Source of the DNA: Microcyclospora pomicola
Lineage: Eukaryota > Ascomycota > Dothideomycetes > Capnodiales
Direction: 5' to 3'
DNA length: 64,000 nucleotides
Assembly: GCA_002786065.1 (NCBI GenBank)
Contig: NHNY01000016.1
Coordinates: 124,001 to 188,000 of the forward strand
Shown here in pieces: positions 43,428-54,531 of the stretch (positions are counted from its first letter, which is position 1; each line of letters begins with the position of its first letter). Under the pieces are notes generated by a model. That model saw nothing but the letters and a program-made list of their open reading frames with translations. It was not told the origin of the DNA and made no database searches. Both the position numbers and the translations under genes were made by a program.

Positions 43428-44359
43428 GATGAGTGTGTTGGGCGGTGTTGAGTGGGTGTGTCGAGTGAAAGTGGTGGTGGTAGAGGAGGATGGTGGAGCA
43501 GGATGTTAGTGAGGCGAAGTGTGTCGTGTGTGGGATGGGTTGGTGACAAAGAGGGCGTTGTTCAGAAGAAAGGGCACAGCCAACGTCAGAACCTGACGCT
43601 AGTGGTGTACGACGGCGGATTTCACACTTCGGGTGACAAAACATCCAGCGGAATCTGCTGGAAGGACGTGCGGTTGAAGGTGGAAACAAATGCTTGTATT
43701 TCCTCGGCAATCGCCCTACGGTGAAATCGTCTTCTACATTACCGCTGGTCGAGCCGCCGTGAATGCGTGAAGCGCCTTGGTTGAGCGGCTGCGTACAATC
43801 TGTTCTAAGATGGTCGTCAGGCTGTGAGGCTGGGCGCCAATTGCGGCGGCTATGGGCATGCATTCCACAAGAGAACGAGTTTACGCAGGATCAGGGAATC
43901 ATAGTGTATGCTGGCTACATATCGAGCGGACTCGAGTGCATACGCACACGCCCTTATGAACATGTGACTTCGATGATATGATCAATGGGCTTGGTAGATT
44001 TCACATCAGATGCTGCCGGTATGTAGCTACCCATGACCAGCATCGAAGGGAATATGAGGCTGTCAAGCAGCGCCACCCGAGGAGTTGTTTGAGGAAAAGT
44101 CTGCCATTTGTAGACCTCACAAGGGTACTGCTTGAGACCCAACGACACCGGTGATGGCAAGCCCAAATTGCTTCGGTCCCTGAGCGACTTGGAAACTTGG
44201 AAGCAGCTCGATTGTGGTGCAGGATATATCAAGCAACAGGAGAAGTGACGAAATTTGGTTTGAAGACGTTCGTTCGAGCTCAAGCACTATGTGATCATGC
44301 TACATCGCGAGCTCAATCCCATCTCGAACCACCCATACGCCGAGAAGTATGCGACACAC
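43428..44359. other. Intergenic between UBC4 and RPL42
   Basis: 932 bp: UBC4 promoter (proximal to 43428) and RPL42 3' UTR (proximal to 44359). The first 100 bp upstream of UBC4 are rich in CAC/CCA repeats. Nothing else recognised. Confidence 0.45.
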
Positions 44360-45140
44360 CTAGAACACGAGCGCGGCACCCTTGGTCTTCTTGTCACCAC
44401 TGTGAATATCGTCAGCATTCTGCTCCACCGACATATCCGATCGATATCAACATACCCCAACTCGAAGTGCTTGCAGCGCTTCAACGCGAGTTGTGCCTTG
44501 GTCTTGCATTGTGTGCATTCTAATCGGAGCACGACCTTCTTGGTCGTCTTGGCCTTCTTGTGGAACACAGGCTTTGTTTGACCACCGTAACCGGATTGCT
44601 TGCGGTCGTATCGGCGCTTTCCCTGAGCGAAGAGAGAGGCCTGGAATGCGTGTCAATTGGTGTTGCGTCGATGCGTAGGATCTGGATTGCGATGCATACC
44701 TTGCCAGCCTTGTATTGAGTGACCTTGTGCTGGGTGTGCTTCTTGCAGTCCTTGCCCTTGCAGTACGTGCGGCGCGTCTTGGGAACGTTGACCTGCGTGA
44801 CACCATCGTCAGTTTTGTTACTGTAGATGATCCGTTGGGCCTTTTCCATTTTCCAATATCCATGCTCTTCTCAAAAGTTTGCGATTGTGTGCTGCAGACG
44901 GCTCGACTCCCGACACTTCTCGAAGGGCGACATCTCCACAACTCTCGTATATATTTTCTCCAAATCCTTCGCAAGCAGTGTTCTCAACACTTGCTGTTCC
45001 TTTCATGATCTTGACCAGTCCAAGCATTGCCTCCATCTTGCTCAACCTCTTCCAGCCATCCGCAGCACAGACAATTCGAACATTCGAGGTATACAATCGC
45101 AATATATTTCCGAGTCGATCGCAAAGAGTGATCTTACCAT
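44360..45140 (-). CDS. RPL42: Ribosomal protein eL42
   Basis: Four exons: 45140-45138 (only the start codon ATG), 44792-44700, 44640-44456 and 44399-44360. Introns are 345 nt (GTAAGA..ACGCAG, branch CTGAC), 59 nt and 56 nt. The joined protein is 106 aa, exactly the family length: [89 protein letters not shown]. The two CxxC-like pairs form the zinc site. eL42 sits at the E-site of the large subunit. In the exon containing KPVFHKKAK the codon after KP is where cycloheximide-sensitive species carry Pro; here the text is TKPVFHKK, with Pro present. The first intron is far longer than any other in the window. Confidence 0.95.
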
Positions 45141-45584
45141 CGTGACGGTGTTTGTGGGTGTCGTTGATCGTTAGGTGTGACTTCGAATCTGTGATGTCGA
45201 CGTCTGAATATTGAGGTGTGTTCGTGGAGGGTCGCGCCAAGGCTTTCTGTCCTGAGGCATCCACATCTGAAAGTAGGACAGCACCTCCATGCTACACACA
45301 ACCATACATGTCTGTATACTCTGCCACGATCACTGCTCGTATCCACAATATGGTTGTGTCCGTATTGAAACACGCATTCGAATCGTGTTCTTCTATCGCG
45401 GCTACTTCACATATGCAATCGCCGACGTTGTAGGCAACAGTCCCATAGTAGACCTTACATTCGAGCAAAGCGATTCGTCCCAAGTCGTCCACATACATAA
45501 GGTACATACCTGTACAGCACATCCAACATCGCCGAAGTGACTAGGCAAACAAATCGTGATATACCGTAACGAGCACCTCCATGT
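45141..45584. other. RPL42 upstream region / DUF1772 gene 3' side
   Basis: 444 bp between the RPL42 start codon and the stop codon of the DUF1772 gene. Promoter and 5' UTR of RPL42 are expected; no specific motif is convincing. Confidence 0.4.
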
Positions 45585-46196
45585 TCAAAACAGCGCCATC
45601 GCCGCAGCCCCCACCACCGCCGCCGTCCCCGTGAACCCAGCACGCACGTAGTTCATCCCCATCCACGTTCCCACCTGCTCGAGCACCTCACTCCGCCGCG
45701 CCACCGCCGCGCCCCCAGCAACCGCGCTCTCCGCCTGGGCTGCCCAAGCGAGCAACGGCCTGTTCGGCCCGGGCTCCATGACCAGCACGGTGAACGGCAC
45801 GATCAGCGGACACGCCACCGCGGCCGTGAGGTAGAGCGACGACTGCGAGAGGCCCAGCCGGCGCTTTGGCGAGTCGTACGTCGCGAACGCCAGGACGCCG
45901 AAGCACGTCGAGGCTAGCAGGGCGAGCGGCGGCATGTTGCGCCGGCCGGTGGCGTAGAGGGCTGCGAATTGGCGGAGGAAGAGGTCGGTGGGCGCGAGCG
46001 CGGCGGCGGGCAGACTGATGAGGTTGAAGCTGGCGATGAGACCTTGGGGATTGATGGGTTAGCTCAGTTTGTTTAGGAAACCCTGTTCGGCAAAAGGGGC
46101 TGGTTTCGAGAGGGAGAGATCTCTACCTGAGAGTGCTGCGGCGCTGGTGACGCCGAGGACCTTGACGATGGGTAGGAGAGAACTTGTGGTCGCCAT
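45585..46196 (-). CDS. DUF1772-family membrane protein
   Basis: Two exons: 46196-46127 and 46042-45585, with an 84-nt intron (46126-46043; GTAGAG donor, CTAACC branch region, CCAAG acceptor). The product is 175 aa with about four hydrophobic segments: LLPIVKVLGVTSAAALSG, the early LIASFNLISLPAAAL, the central PPLALLASTCFGVLAFATY with VACPLIVPFTVLVMEPGPN, and the C-terminal YVRAGFTGTAAVVGAAAMAL. The pattern TVLVMEPGPNRPLLAW is characteristic of DUF1772 proteins, a family that includes anthrone oxygenases of polyketide pathways. No polyketide synthase or other cluster gene is nearby, so a metabolic role cannot be assigned. Confidence 0.78.
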
Positions 46197-46669
46197 CGTA
46201 GATTGTGTGTTTATCAAGTCCCGTAGATGTTGTCCGATTCGTATCGATACAGTCGTTGAAGATGTGAACGTTATATAAAACCAATCTGTTCCTTGCTGCT
46301 TGTCGATCGTAGGCAATCTTTCTGATGTGAGATGCTTGGGGAATGACGCTGAGGTAGGATCCTTGAACGACAATCTACAGCTACGCGAGGTATATATGGG
46401 ACCTGGTCTGGCAATGTCTACATGGATGTTGTAACAGCGGACTCTGAATGAGTTCCATAATCACCGATTCTGCGTCATGGCGATGGATTGTGTGCCCTCC
46501 ATGTCGAGCGGTCGGAGTCGGGTCCTCGGGTTCTGGAATCTGGAGTTTGGGATCTGCGCGACTCATGACGCTGGTCATTGGCCCACATCACATGGCGAAT
46601 GTAGACATCAACGCATTGTGAAGTATTGGAAATGACATTTCGGATTGCTAATGCAACAGCTATTCATTT
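46197..46669. other. Intergenic, nothing recognised
   Basis: 473 bp between the start of the DUF1772 gene and the stop codon of RQC2, both on the minus strand. Promoter of the DUF1772 gene; no other signal. Confidence 0.4.
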
Positions 46670-49600
46670 CTACCGCCGTTTGCTTCCCTTCCCACCACGG
46701 CCACTTTTACCGCCTTTACCCTTGCTGTCGCGTGCACCACCTCCACCACCACCGCTCATCATAACCCGCACCATCTTCACAGGGATGACACCAACGATTT
46801 CCGCCTCCTTCCAGCCCTTGATCAGTTCTGCCTCGCGAGGCCAGATCCGCTCACTATCCTCGGAGTTTGAATCGATCTTCTTCGCGTCGCTGCAATCCTT
46901 CTGCCACTTCCCAAGGATCTCCCGCGTGGCTTTTCCCTTCTTCTGCTGGCCTGGCTGAATCTTAGCCTTGTACTTGTACTTGGTCAAGGCGTTCCATGGC
47001 GCACAGATAGGGATTGCTTCGAGGATCACATCGTCAGGCAAAGGTGTGCCGACGAGAGTGTCTAAGATGGCCAGTGAAGAGCCTTCCGCATCGTCCACGC
47101 CGTCCTCAAGATGAAGCCGTCTCATCTCCTCAGCTTCCAGACCTTCCTTCTGAGCCTTTTCGTGCTGTGCACGGCGACGCGCCCGAGTCTCCTCAACACT
47201 TTCGGTCTTGGATGCTTTGGCGGCTGCTTCTGCCTCGCGCTTCTCCTCGGCGGCGCGCGACCCGAGCAATTTCATGGCTAGCTCACGATCCTCTTCATCT
47301 TGATCCGCATATTTGGTGGCGGCTTTCTTGGCTTTACCACGTTTGCCACGAACTTTGGGTGCAGCTTTAGGTCCAGCCGCCTTTGATTGCTTTTCTGGTG
47401 CAGAAGAAGTCGTAGGCTTTGCTGCGTTCCCGTTCCCTTCTGCATCTACACTGCGCTCGTTCTCACTTGTATCATTAACATGCTGATCAGTCTTGTCCTC
47501 GTCATCCTCTTCGTCTTCTTCGTCACTCTCCTGCTCGTCAACTGTGCTAGCCGGGCGGTTTGTTCCATTAGACTGCAACGGATTGCTTCGTTGGACCTCG
47601 ACATCTTGCGCCTCTTCATCGTCTGAAGCATCTATGTCAACATTTTTCGTATTGACATGCGCACCGTGTCCAGCATCGCCAAAGTCATCGTCATCGTCAT
47701 CATCCTCGTCATTATTACCAGCACCGTTACCCGACACAGAATGAGCACTGTGGCCAGCATCACCAAAAGCATCATCATCATCTGAATCGAGACCATCATT
47801 CTTCGCCACCGGGTCGACATTCGACTCGGCATTTGTCTCACCCGATGACTGTGCCGTGGTCTCGGGCTCTCGTAGTCGATGCTTTACGTGGTTGGCTTTG
47901 CTCTCTTCACTAATTTGGAAAAGCACGGCGAAGCCAAGCAGCAATTGTGCCGGCGGAAGATAGTTCTTCTTTCCTTTGATAAGGAAGCCACCAGTCGTCA
48001 GATACTCCCCGTTCGGTGCTGTCTTTGACACCTGATCTGCCGTCACCCACCAAGCTGACATCACCGCTTTGTTATCCCATGCTTCACTTGTACAGACTGA
48101 CAGATTCCCCGCTTGACTTAGAGTGGAAGGCGGGATAGGAGCACCCGGAGTCGCCGGGTTATTCTTGATCACCACGCTCGCTGCGCCATTAAGATCCGCG
48201 TTGACATAGACATCGCCCTTCTTGAGATATTTGCGATAGAGGATCTCATTCTGCTGGATGTCCTTCCCAGCGAGAACGAGATAGCCATCCGAGGAGACGA
48301 AGTAGATGAACTTCTCGAACCAATGTTGCATCCTCACCGGTCTTAAGATGTCCTTTTCTTGCTTGAGACCCTTCTTGAGATCCGCAAGCACTTTCTGCTC
48401 CGTACTCTTCAGCGCCTTCTCGGACGCCTGCGCCGTTCTCTCCTGCTTGACGATGGCTGTCCGTCTTTGGTCGTAATATTGTCGGGCGTTAGACCATGCT
48501 GAGCTTGCCAAGTCGATGTCGACAGTCAATCGTTTGTCAGTCACCATACTGGCAGACTTTTTGATAGCTCCAGCACCTTCGTCCTCACTATCGGAAGCCT
48601 CGCTATCAGTCTCGTCGGCCAGGATTTCGTCCTCGCCTGCGTCACTATACTCGGAGAGAAGTAGTGTGACCGTATTCTCATGCAATTTGAGCGGCATCTT
48701 GATCATCTCGGCAACTGCATTATGTCTCTTCTGCTCGTTCTCGATCAGCCGACCTATATCTACCCAGTCCATACCCTGAGCAATCAGGCCATTCACAGCC
48801 TCTACAGCTTCCTCGACACGTTCTGCATTCGCCTCGATGGCTTGCGCTTTACGGATGTTTAGCTCCTGCACTTGCTGCAACCCGTCGATCCGCTTCGCTT
48901 GCTCCTCTCGTGCTGCGTCGATCCTCCGCTTGGCGTTCTCCTCGCGTTCCTGCAATTTTGACTCGAGCTTCTGCCCCTCGATGGAGGAGAAGAACTCATC
49001 GGCCGTTTTGTTGAAGCCGTCGTACTCGAGAAACACGATCGAGTCGTCCGTCGCAAGCTGGGCAGGCTTAAAGGGATGGAAGTCATCATACATCAGGCCG
49101 CGTCTAGCATCTCCAGCTTCTTCCGAGTCCGTGCTCCTAGATGCGATCTTGTCGTTGCGTTTCGCCAGTATATATCCCTTTGCCGTCTCTGCACTCTTGA
49201 TCTCGTTGATGACGTCCTGTGCCTCTTTCAAAGAAGACAAAAGCTTCTCCAGCATCTCATCGCTCTGAATGACTTGCTCGGGCTGGGCTTCGCGATCGTA
49301 GCCCGTGACATGCAAAGCATGATCGATCAAGATCGGAGGGAACTCATGTGTAGTCACAGCTAGGGCTTTCCTCAAAGCATCTCCAGTCTTCTTCTTGATC
49401 TTTTTGCCTGGTTTGTTCATCTGCTGCTCTTGCCGATCCACCGCCTTCTGCAAACCCTCCTTGATCCGTTCCTTCGTAAGAGGAGGGACACCACCATAGT
49501 TCTGCCGCAATGAAAGGTCATACTTCAATCCCGAACGGTACTGCTCATGCTCGGCGCCCTCGCTGACGTTACGGAGAAGGGCCAGGATTGTCAGATCGGC

Positions 49601-49972
49601 ATCTGTGAGAACGATGTTGCCTCCAGCGTAGAATTCGAGAAACAGCCGGTAGGCCCCATCGGAGAACTGCAACTCGATCACGCGATCAGTCCCAATCTGC
49701 TGTACCGCGGTGCATCGTCGGGTCCTCAAGAACTTCCTCAGACGAGTTACGAATGGCGAAGGGGCGGCGGCAGTGGCTCGTGCGAAGCTGGTGAGGTGAC
49801 AACGAAAGCCTGAGTCGATCAGGAGCTGTTCACGATGATCCGGCTTCTGGAATTTGAGCAAGAAGATGCGGGAGGATAGATCGTAGACGTTGGAGAGTCG
49901 TAATGAAACGAGGCTGTTGGCCAGCTCATGGGCGATGATCTGCACGTCCAGGGACGAGAAACGCTGCTTCAT
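46670..49972 (-). CDS. RQC2: RQC2 / NEMF, ribosome quality-control subunit
   Basis: Single exon, 1100 aa. The N-terminal NFACT domain is clear from MKQRFSSLDVQIIAHELANS, LVSLRLSNVYDLSSRIFLLK and GGNIVLTDADLTILALLRNV. Middle coiled coils (about 330-400 and 500-545) follow. The NFACT-R domain at about 545-680 carries HWFEKFIYFVSSDGYLVLAG, KDIQQNEILYRKYLKKGDVY, VYVNADLNGAASVVIKNN and TSEAWDNKAVMSAWWVTADQ. A long acidic, repeat-bearing linker (about 715-880) and a basic glycine-rich end (GGGGGGARDSKGKGGKSGRG) flank the C-terminal domain. The protein binds the peptidyl-tRNA-blocked 60S subunit, recruits the E3 ligase Ltn1 and directs C-terminal Ala/Thr tailing of stalled chains. Length agrees with fungal orthologues (about 1000-1100 aa). 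Confidence 0.95.
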   Translation of the reverse strand: MKQRFSSLDVQIIAHELANSLVSLRLSNVYDLSSRIFLLKFQKPDHREQLLIDSGFRCHLTSFARATAAAPSPFVTRLRKFLRTRRCTAVQQIGTDRVIELQFSDGAYRLFLEFYAGGNIVLTDADLTILALLRNVSEGAEHEQYRSGLKYDLSLRQNYGGVPPLTKERIKEGLQKAVDRQEQQMNKPGKKIKKKTGDALRKALAVTTHEFPPILIDHALHVTGYDREAQPEQVIQSDEMLEKLLSSLKEAQDVINEIKSAETAKGYILAKRNDKIASRSTDSEEAGDARRGLMYDDFHPFKPAQLATDDSIVFLEYDGFNKTADEFFSSIEGQKLESKLQEREENAKRRIDAAREEQAKRIDGLQQVQELNIRKAQAIEANAERVEEAVEAVNGLIAQGMDWVDIGRLIENEQKRHNAVAEMIKMPLKLHENTVTLLLSEYSDAGEDEILADETDSEASDSEDEGAGAIKKSASMVTDKRLTVDIDLASSAWSNARQYYDQRRTAIVKQERTAQASEKALKSTEQKVLADLKKGLKQEKDILRPVRMQHWFEKFIYFVSSDGYLVLAGKDIQQNEILYRKYLKKGDVYVNADLNGAASVVIKNNPATPGAPIPPSTLSQAGNLSVCTSEAWDNKAVMSAWWVTADQVSKTAPNGEYLTTGGFLIKGKKNYLPPAQLLLGFAVLFQISEESKANHVKHRLREPETTAQSSGETNAESNVDPVAKNDGLDSDDDDAFGDAGHSAHSVSGNGAGNNDEDDDDDDDFGDAGHGAHVNTKNVDIDASDDEEAQDVEVQRSNPLQSNGTNRPASTVDEQESDEEDEEDDEDKTDQHVNDTSENERSVDAEGNGNAAKPTTSSAPEKQSKAAGPKAAPKVRGKRGKAKKAATKYADQDEEDRELAMKLLGSRAAEEKREAEAAAKASKTESVEETRARRRAQHEKAQKEGLEAEEMRRLHLEDGVDDAEGSSLAILDTLVGTPLPDDVILEAIPICAPWNALTKYKYKAKIQPGQQKKGKATREILGKWQKDCSDAKKIDSNSEDSERIWPREAELIKGWKEAEIVGVIPVKMVRVMMSGGGGGGARDSKGKGGKSGRGGKGSKRR

Positions 49973-51843
49973 CGTGCGGGACAGAGGGAGAGACGAGTGA
50001 CAGCCGATCTCAACTGACGATCACGAGATATGGCTTGGAATTGTTGTATGCACTTATTTCATGATGTCTAAGGTAATTACTCCTACCACCGTACCGCAGT
50101 TCTTCCCCCAGGAACAAAATATCGCGGTAGTGATGCACGTCATGACGAGGGTGGGGTTTGGTGGGAGAAGTTCATAGTGCTGAATTGTACGTAGCAGTAT
50201 GTCGCATACACAGGTTCGCTATACCAAGGTAAGATGTATTGATGTTGGCACAATATGTTACATTGGAGATTCATCTATAGTTTCTCTGCATAGAAACCTA
50301 TTCCATCATCTGTATCTTCGGTAAACACCAAATGACGTTTGATGAGAGCCTGACAAAGGGATGCGAAACCATAGCGAAACATGATCTAGTGCCTGCATTT
50401 CCACATACATATCGCTGTCCTGATTTCTCACCTGTCGGGCTGGTGCTAGCTGCCACGCTCTCGTGTCTTATAGACCATAGTAAAGCACTTGAACGTCCAT
50501 CTACATATCTCGACAAATGCCAGGTGAAAGATGAAGAAACGCCTGACCAGAGTGAATGCCGTCTTCCATGTCATATCGTGCTACCTACGACGAAAGTACA
50601 TTTCTTATAGCCGAAAGAGGCGCGAGCCTCCTACGTAGGAATGGCGGTCCGTAGTAGTGTCCGACACCATCGTGGCGATCAGGTACCATCATCATGTCTT
50701 CCACATGCACCACATCTGAGGCAAAGCTGGGCTCGGCACCACGCAGGAACGAGATACCCGGGTTTGTCACCTTGACGTTGTTTATGATTGATGGTTTCGG
50801 AGACAGAGACAGCCGTGCATATACGATACGGAACGGAATGTTCTTGTTCCTTGCGAAACAATGCGTGACTTTGAGACAGGCACCCACTGGCCTTGTCCAC
50901 ATTGGGAGAACGCAACTCCGCACTTCACTTGGCAAGTATTACTCTGGATGTACCCGACTAGGTAGAGGTCACCGACAGCAAGAACACTCAGAGAAACGTA
51001 ACGATTTGCCAGCGCGCAACTCATACTCCGTACAGTAAGGAAGAGAACCACGAGTGCGACATGGTCATGCTTCGAAGAGGCAAGTCGAAGCGGACGGATG
51101 GGCGACCCATGTCATCCATTTGAGGTTCTGGCCGTTGGGCAAAACTTGGAAACGAGATCGACTCTTTATGCATATTGCATAGACGTTGTCTCATCGGCTT
51201 GGGCATAGGACTCAGGAGCCCCAGAGCAAGGATGTATCGGCTGTTTTTACACTCTGATGTGCCCGAGCTGCACTCCACATTCAAGTCAACAAATGAGACT
51301 TAAGCATGCCTCATACAAGGCGTCCAGCTCGTTTGAGCTAAGGACAGAAGGCAGCCACCTGCGGGCCACAATAGTCATCTGGTAAGAAAAACAAGAAACG
51401 AGCCAGCCCAGACTGCAGTTGGCCAAATTCTCTGCAATGCGGGCGGTACTGCCTTGGGGTGTGGTTGCTACGGCTTGGCGTGAGAAGATGGAAAAGTCAC
51501 TGAAGCAAACGTCGCACCGAGCGTCGATCAGCCTCTGACATCGCCGATCACCTGCACGACTTCATACTCTTGCCCCGGATTTGAGCATTGTCGACACTTC
51601 GTTGCATGGGTCCCTTCCCACTGCGACCGCTCGGTCTAGCGGCGCTCCAACTGGAGACTTCACACGAATCATGATGCCGAACATGATCATGCTAGACCTG
51701 GGTGTGTCTGGGGCTTTACCATTTGCAGCGGCGATCATCGTAGAACAGAAGGATTGCAACTGTTTGAATTCTTGATATAAAGATCCGACTTCGCGTGATC
51801 CTCCCTCGATCCTTGTCATCGATCCACACCATCTCCACCAACG
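49973..51843. other. Long intergenic region with an uncertain frame
   Basis: 1.87 kb between the divergent RQC2 and GMC-oxidoreductase genes. A minus-strand frame at 50585-50935 (116 codons, containing VTHCFARNKNIPFRIVYARL) has somewhat protein-like composition but no identifiable start exon, signal peptide or homologue; a plus-strand frame at 50694-51038 overlaps it. I do not call a gene. Otherwise nothing seen. Confidence 0.4.
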
Positions 51844-53962
51844 ATGATGTTTTCCAAAAGTTGGACCGCCTTTGGCACTCTGGCCTTGAGTGCCTTGACA
51901 TCTGCCAGGTGAGTGTTCTACCGTAATCGTCTTGACAGCGTTAGCTAATGGACCTTGCCAAAGCGTACTATTGCCTCGCGTCGAAGCTACCGCTCTTGAC
52001 TACGAATACATTGTCATCGGCTCAGGCGCTGGTGGAGGACCGTTGGCAGCTCGCCTGGCGCTCGCAGGCCACAAGACGCTTTTGATCGAAGCTGGCGATG
52101 ACCAAGGAAGCAACGTCAACTACACAGTCCCAGCTTACCAAGCCAAGTCGACCGAGGATAGACTGATCTCCTGGGACTTCTTCGTCCGCCATTACTCGTC
52201 CGACGCCAGACAGAAGCTGGATTACAAGCTGACCTACAACCTGCCTGACGGCAATGAATACACTGGCCTCAACCCCCCAGCCGGTGCGACCATCAAGGGT
52301 GTGCTCTACCCACGGACGGCCACTCTGGGTGGTTGCACCGCCCACAATGCCCTCGTCTTCATCTACCCTGATGAGAGCGACTTCCAGTACATTGCTGACC
52401 TCACCAACGATTCGTCATGGGCACCTGACAACGTCCGCAAGTACTTGGTCAAGCTTGAGCGCAACAACTACCTACTACCTGGCACACTCGGCCACGGCTT
52501 TTCTGGTTGGTTGGGTGTTTCGACCGCCCCTCTCACTCTTGCCCTCAAGGACAGCATGCTCTTTGGCATGATCAGTGGTGCAGCTGCCGCACTTGGAGGA
52601 GGAGCCGCTACTCTGACCAACTTCCTCAGTGTGCTCCTTGGCGATGCTAACGGCGACAGCAAGATTCGCGACCAGACCCAGGCTCTCTACCAGATACCCA
52701 TCTCGACCCAAAATGGCGCACGTAACGGCGCCCGCGAGTTCATCGTGAGTGTGGCTAACGCAACGTTCTCCAACGGCACCAAGATGTACCCCTTGGACGT
52801 CAGACTTAACTGCCTGGTCACCAAGGTCACCTTTGACAAGAGCGTGTCCCCACCCATGGCTACAGGTGTCGAGTTCCTTGACGGCAAGGCTCTTTACCGT
52901 GCTGACTCTCGATCCAACACGTCTGCTCCTGGTGTTCCTGGCAGCGCATCCGCCAGCCGCGAGGTCATTGTCGCTGGAGGCTCGTACAACAGCCCTCAAA
53001 TCCTCAAGCTCTCTGGTGTGGGTCCTGCCGCTGAGCTCAAGTCCTTCGGCATCCCTGTCGTCGCCGACCTTCCTGGTGTCGGCACGAACTTGCAGGATCA
53101 CTACGAGGTTGTCGTTCAAGGCAAGACCACCAACGGCACCGACTTCCCTGTTCTCAAGGGTTGCAACTTTGGTTTCGCGAGTGAAGGACACCCCATTCCA
53201 GCCACTGACGACCCTTGCTACAACACTTGGCTCGCTGCCGGTCCCAATGGTGATCGTGGCACATACGCTAGCAGCGGTTTCGCTGCAGGCATGTTCGTGA
53301 AGACCACCGAAGCCCCTGACAACAACTACGGTCTGCTGGCTTTTGGTGGACCCGTCAACTTCCGCGGGTACTTCCCAGGCTACTCCTACAACGCGACCGA
53401 GTACCACAACTACTGGTCGTGGGCCATCCTCAAGTCACACCCGCGCAACAACGCCGGCTACGTCAAGCTGCGATCCGCTGATCCGCTTGACACCCCGGAC
53501 ATCTTGTTTAACTACTTCGACACCGGCTCCGGCGACTATCAAGCCGACCTTGACCAGATCTACCAGGCCATCGAAGTGTCCCGCTACGCCTTCGGCAACC
53601 AGAGCACTGCCTTCACTGAGGTCCTGCCCGGCGCCCAAGTCAAATCCAAGGCCGACATCGAGACCTACGTCAAGAACACCGCCTGGGGCCACCACTGCTC
53701 CAGCACCTGCCCCATCGGTGCCGACAACGATCCCATGGCCGTGCTCGACTCCAGCTTCCGCGTGCGTAAAGTGCAAGGTCTGCGTGTCGTTGACGCTTCC
53801 ATCTATCCTCGCATTCCAGGTAAGTCACCCCACCTCCCATGTACTTACTACAGACGGACTCTCAATATGCTGACTTTGTACTCAGGGACCTTCACCGCCG
53901 CGTCGACATATGTCATCGCCGAGAAGGCCGCCGATGTCATCCTCGCGGGACTGAAGAAGTGA
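51844..53962 (+). CDS. Secreted GMC-family oxidoreductase
   Basis: Three exons: 51844-51908, 51964-53819 and 53886-53962, around introns of 55 nt (51909-51963) and 66 nt (53820-53885, GTAAGT, branch CTGAC, end CTCAG). The product is 665 aa. Residues 1-22 form a signal peptide (MMFSKSWTAFGTLALSALTS). The FAD-binding loop VIGSGAGGGPLAARLALAG starts at about residue 39, with LLIEAGDD behind it. GMC signature segments are LYPRTATLGGCTAHNALVFI and EVIVAGGSYNSPQILKLSGV. The catalytic region AWGHHCSSTCPIGADNDPMA lies near residue 595 and the end is GLRVVDASIYPRIPGTFTAA. Several N-glycosylation sequons suit secretion. GMC enzymes oxidise alcohols or sugars with O2 or quinones; substrate (glucose, aryl alcohol or other) cannot be read from the sequence. 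The second intron keeps the frame if retained. Confidence 0.92.
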
Positions 53963-54531
53963 GACCGCAGCATGCATCGTTCATGTATGGTTCTGTAAAC
54001 ATTACGAAACGTCAAGAATGATACAACGATTCGCTATTCAATGCTATAAAACGTTCACTATTTCCTGTCTCCTTCTGCTGGTCGTCCAACAGATCTGAGC
54101 ATGGCTTATGAAGGTTCAGCAAGAGCAGGCAGACTTGGTTTGTAGCGTGCGCGCAGTATCTATCACGACACTCGCGCGTTGAGATCGAATAACGTGAGCA
54201 GGTTGTAGTCAGTACACATACATAAGCACAATGGACGTGACGTATCCTTGACAGCTTCGATGCGGCTCTGGAACGTATGAGAATGAAGAAAATGAATGCG
54301 CAACATCGTCATAATGACTAGACAAATGCTCGTATATGTATGCCGATGTCTCATTTAAAGTTGGCGATCTCGGGCGGTGACGCGGAGTCCGCCCCGGCCG
54401 CACACGTGATGATTATGTCAGCCGTGCAGCCTGGAGAATGGAATCTAGCATGTGCAATGGGTACCGACCTCTCTTTGTGTCGCCTCGTCCACAACGGAGG
54501 AGCTGCAAGTGCTGTATTTCCCGTCGTGATC
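53963..54531. other. Intergenic, nothing recognised
   Basis: 569 bp between two plus-strand genes. The open frame leading into the next gene from 54340 is not protein-like before the Met at 54532. Confidence 0.45.

Noticed and set aside
44793-44862. A non-canonical GA..AG intron after an ATG near 44862 in the eL42 gene
   Set aside because: A perfectly canonical alternative exists: ATG at 45140-45138 followed at once by GTAAGA. That explains the N-terminus without an unusual splice site.
45585-46196. DUF1772 gene as part of a polyketide cluster
   Set aside because: Neighbours are a ribosomal protein and RQC2; no polyketide synthase, regulator or other biosynthetic gene lies near.
52475-53407. 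A 310-codon antisense frame and a 176-codon alternative frame over the GMC oxidoreductase
   Set aside because: The conserved FAD-enzyme reading lies in another frame; these are shadows.
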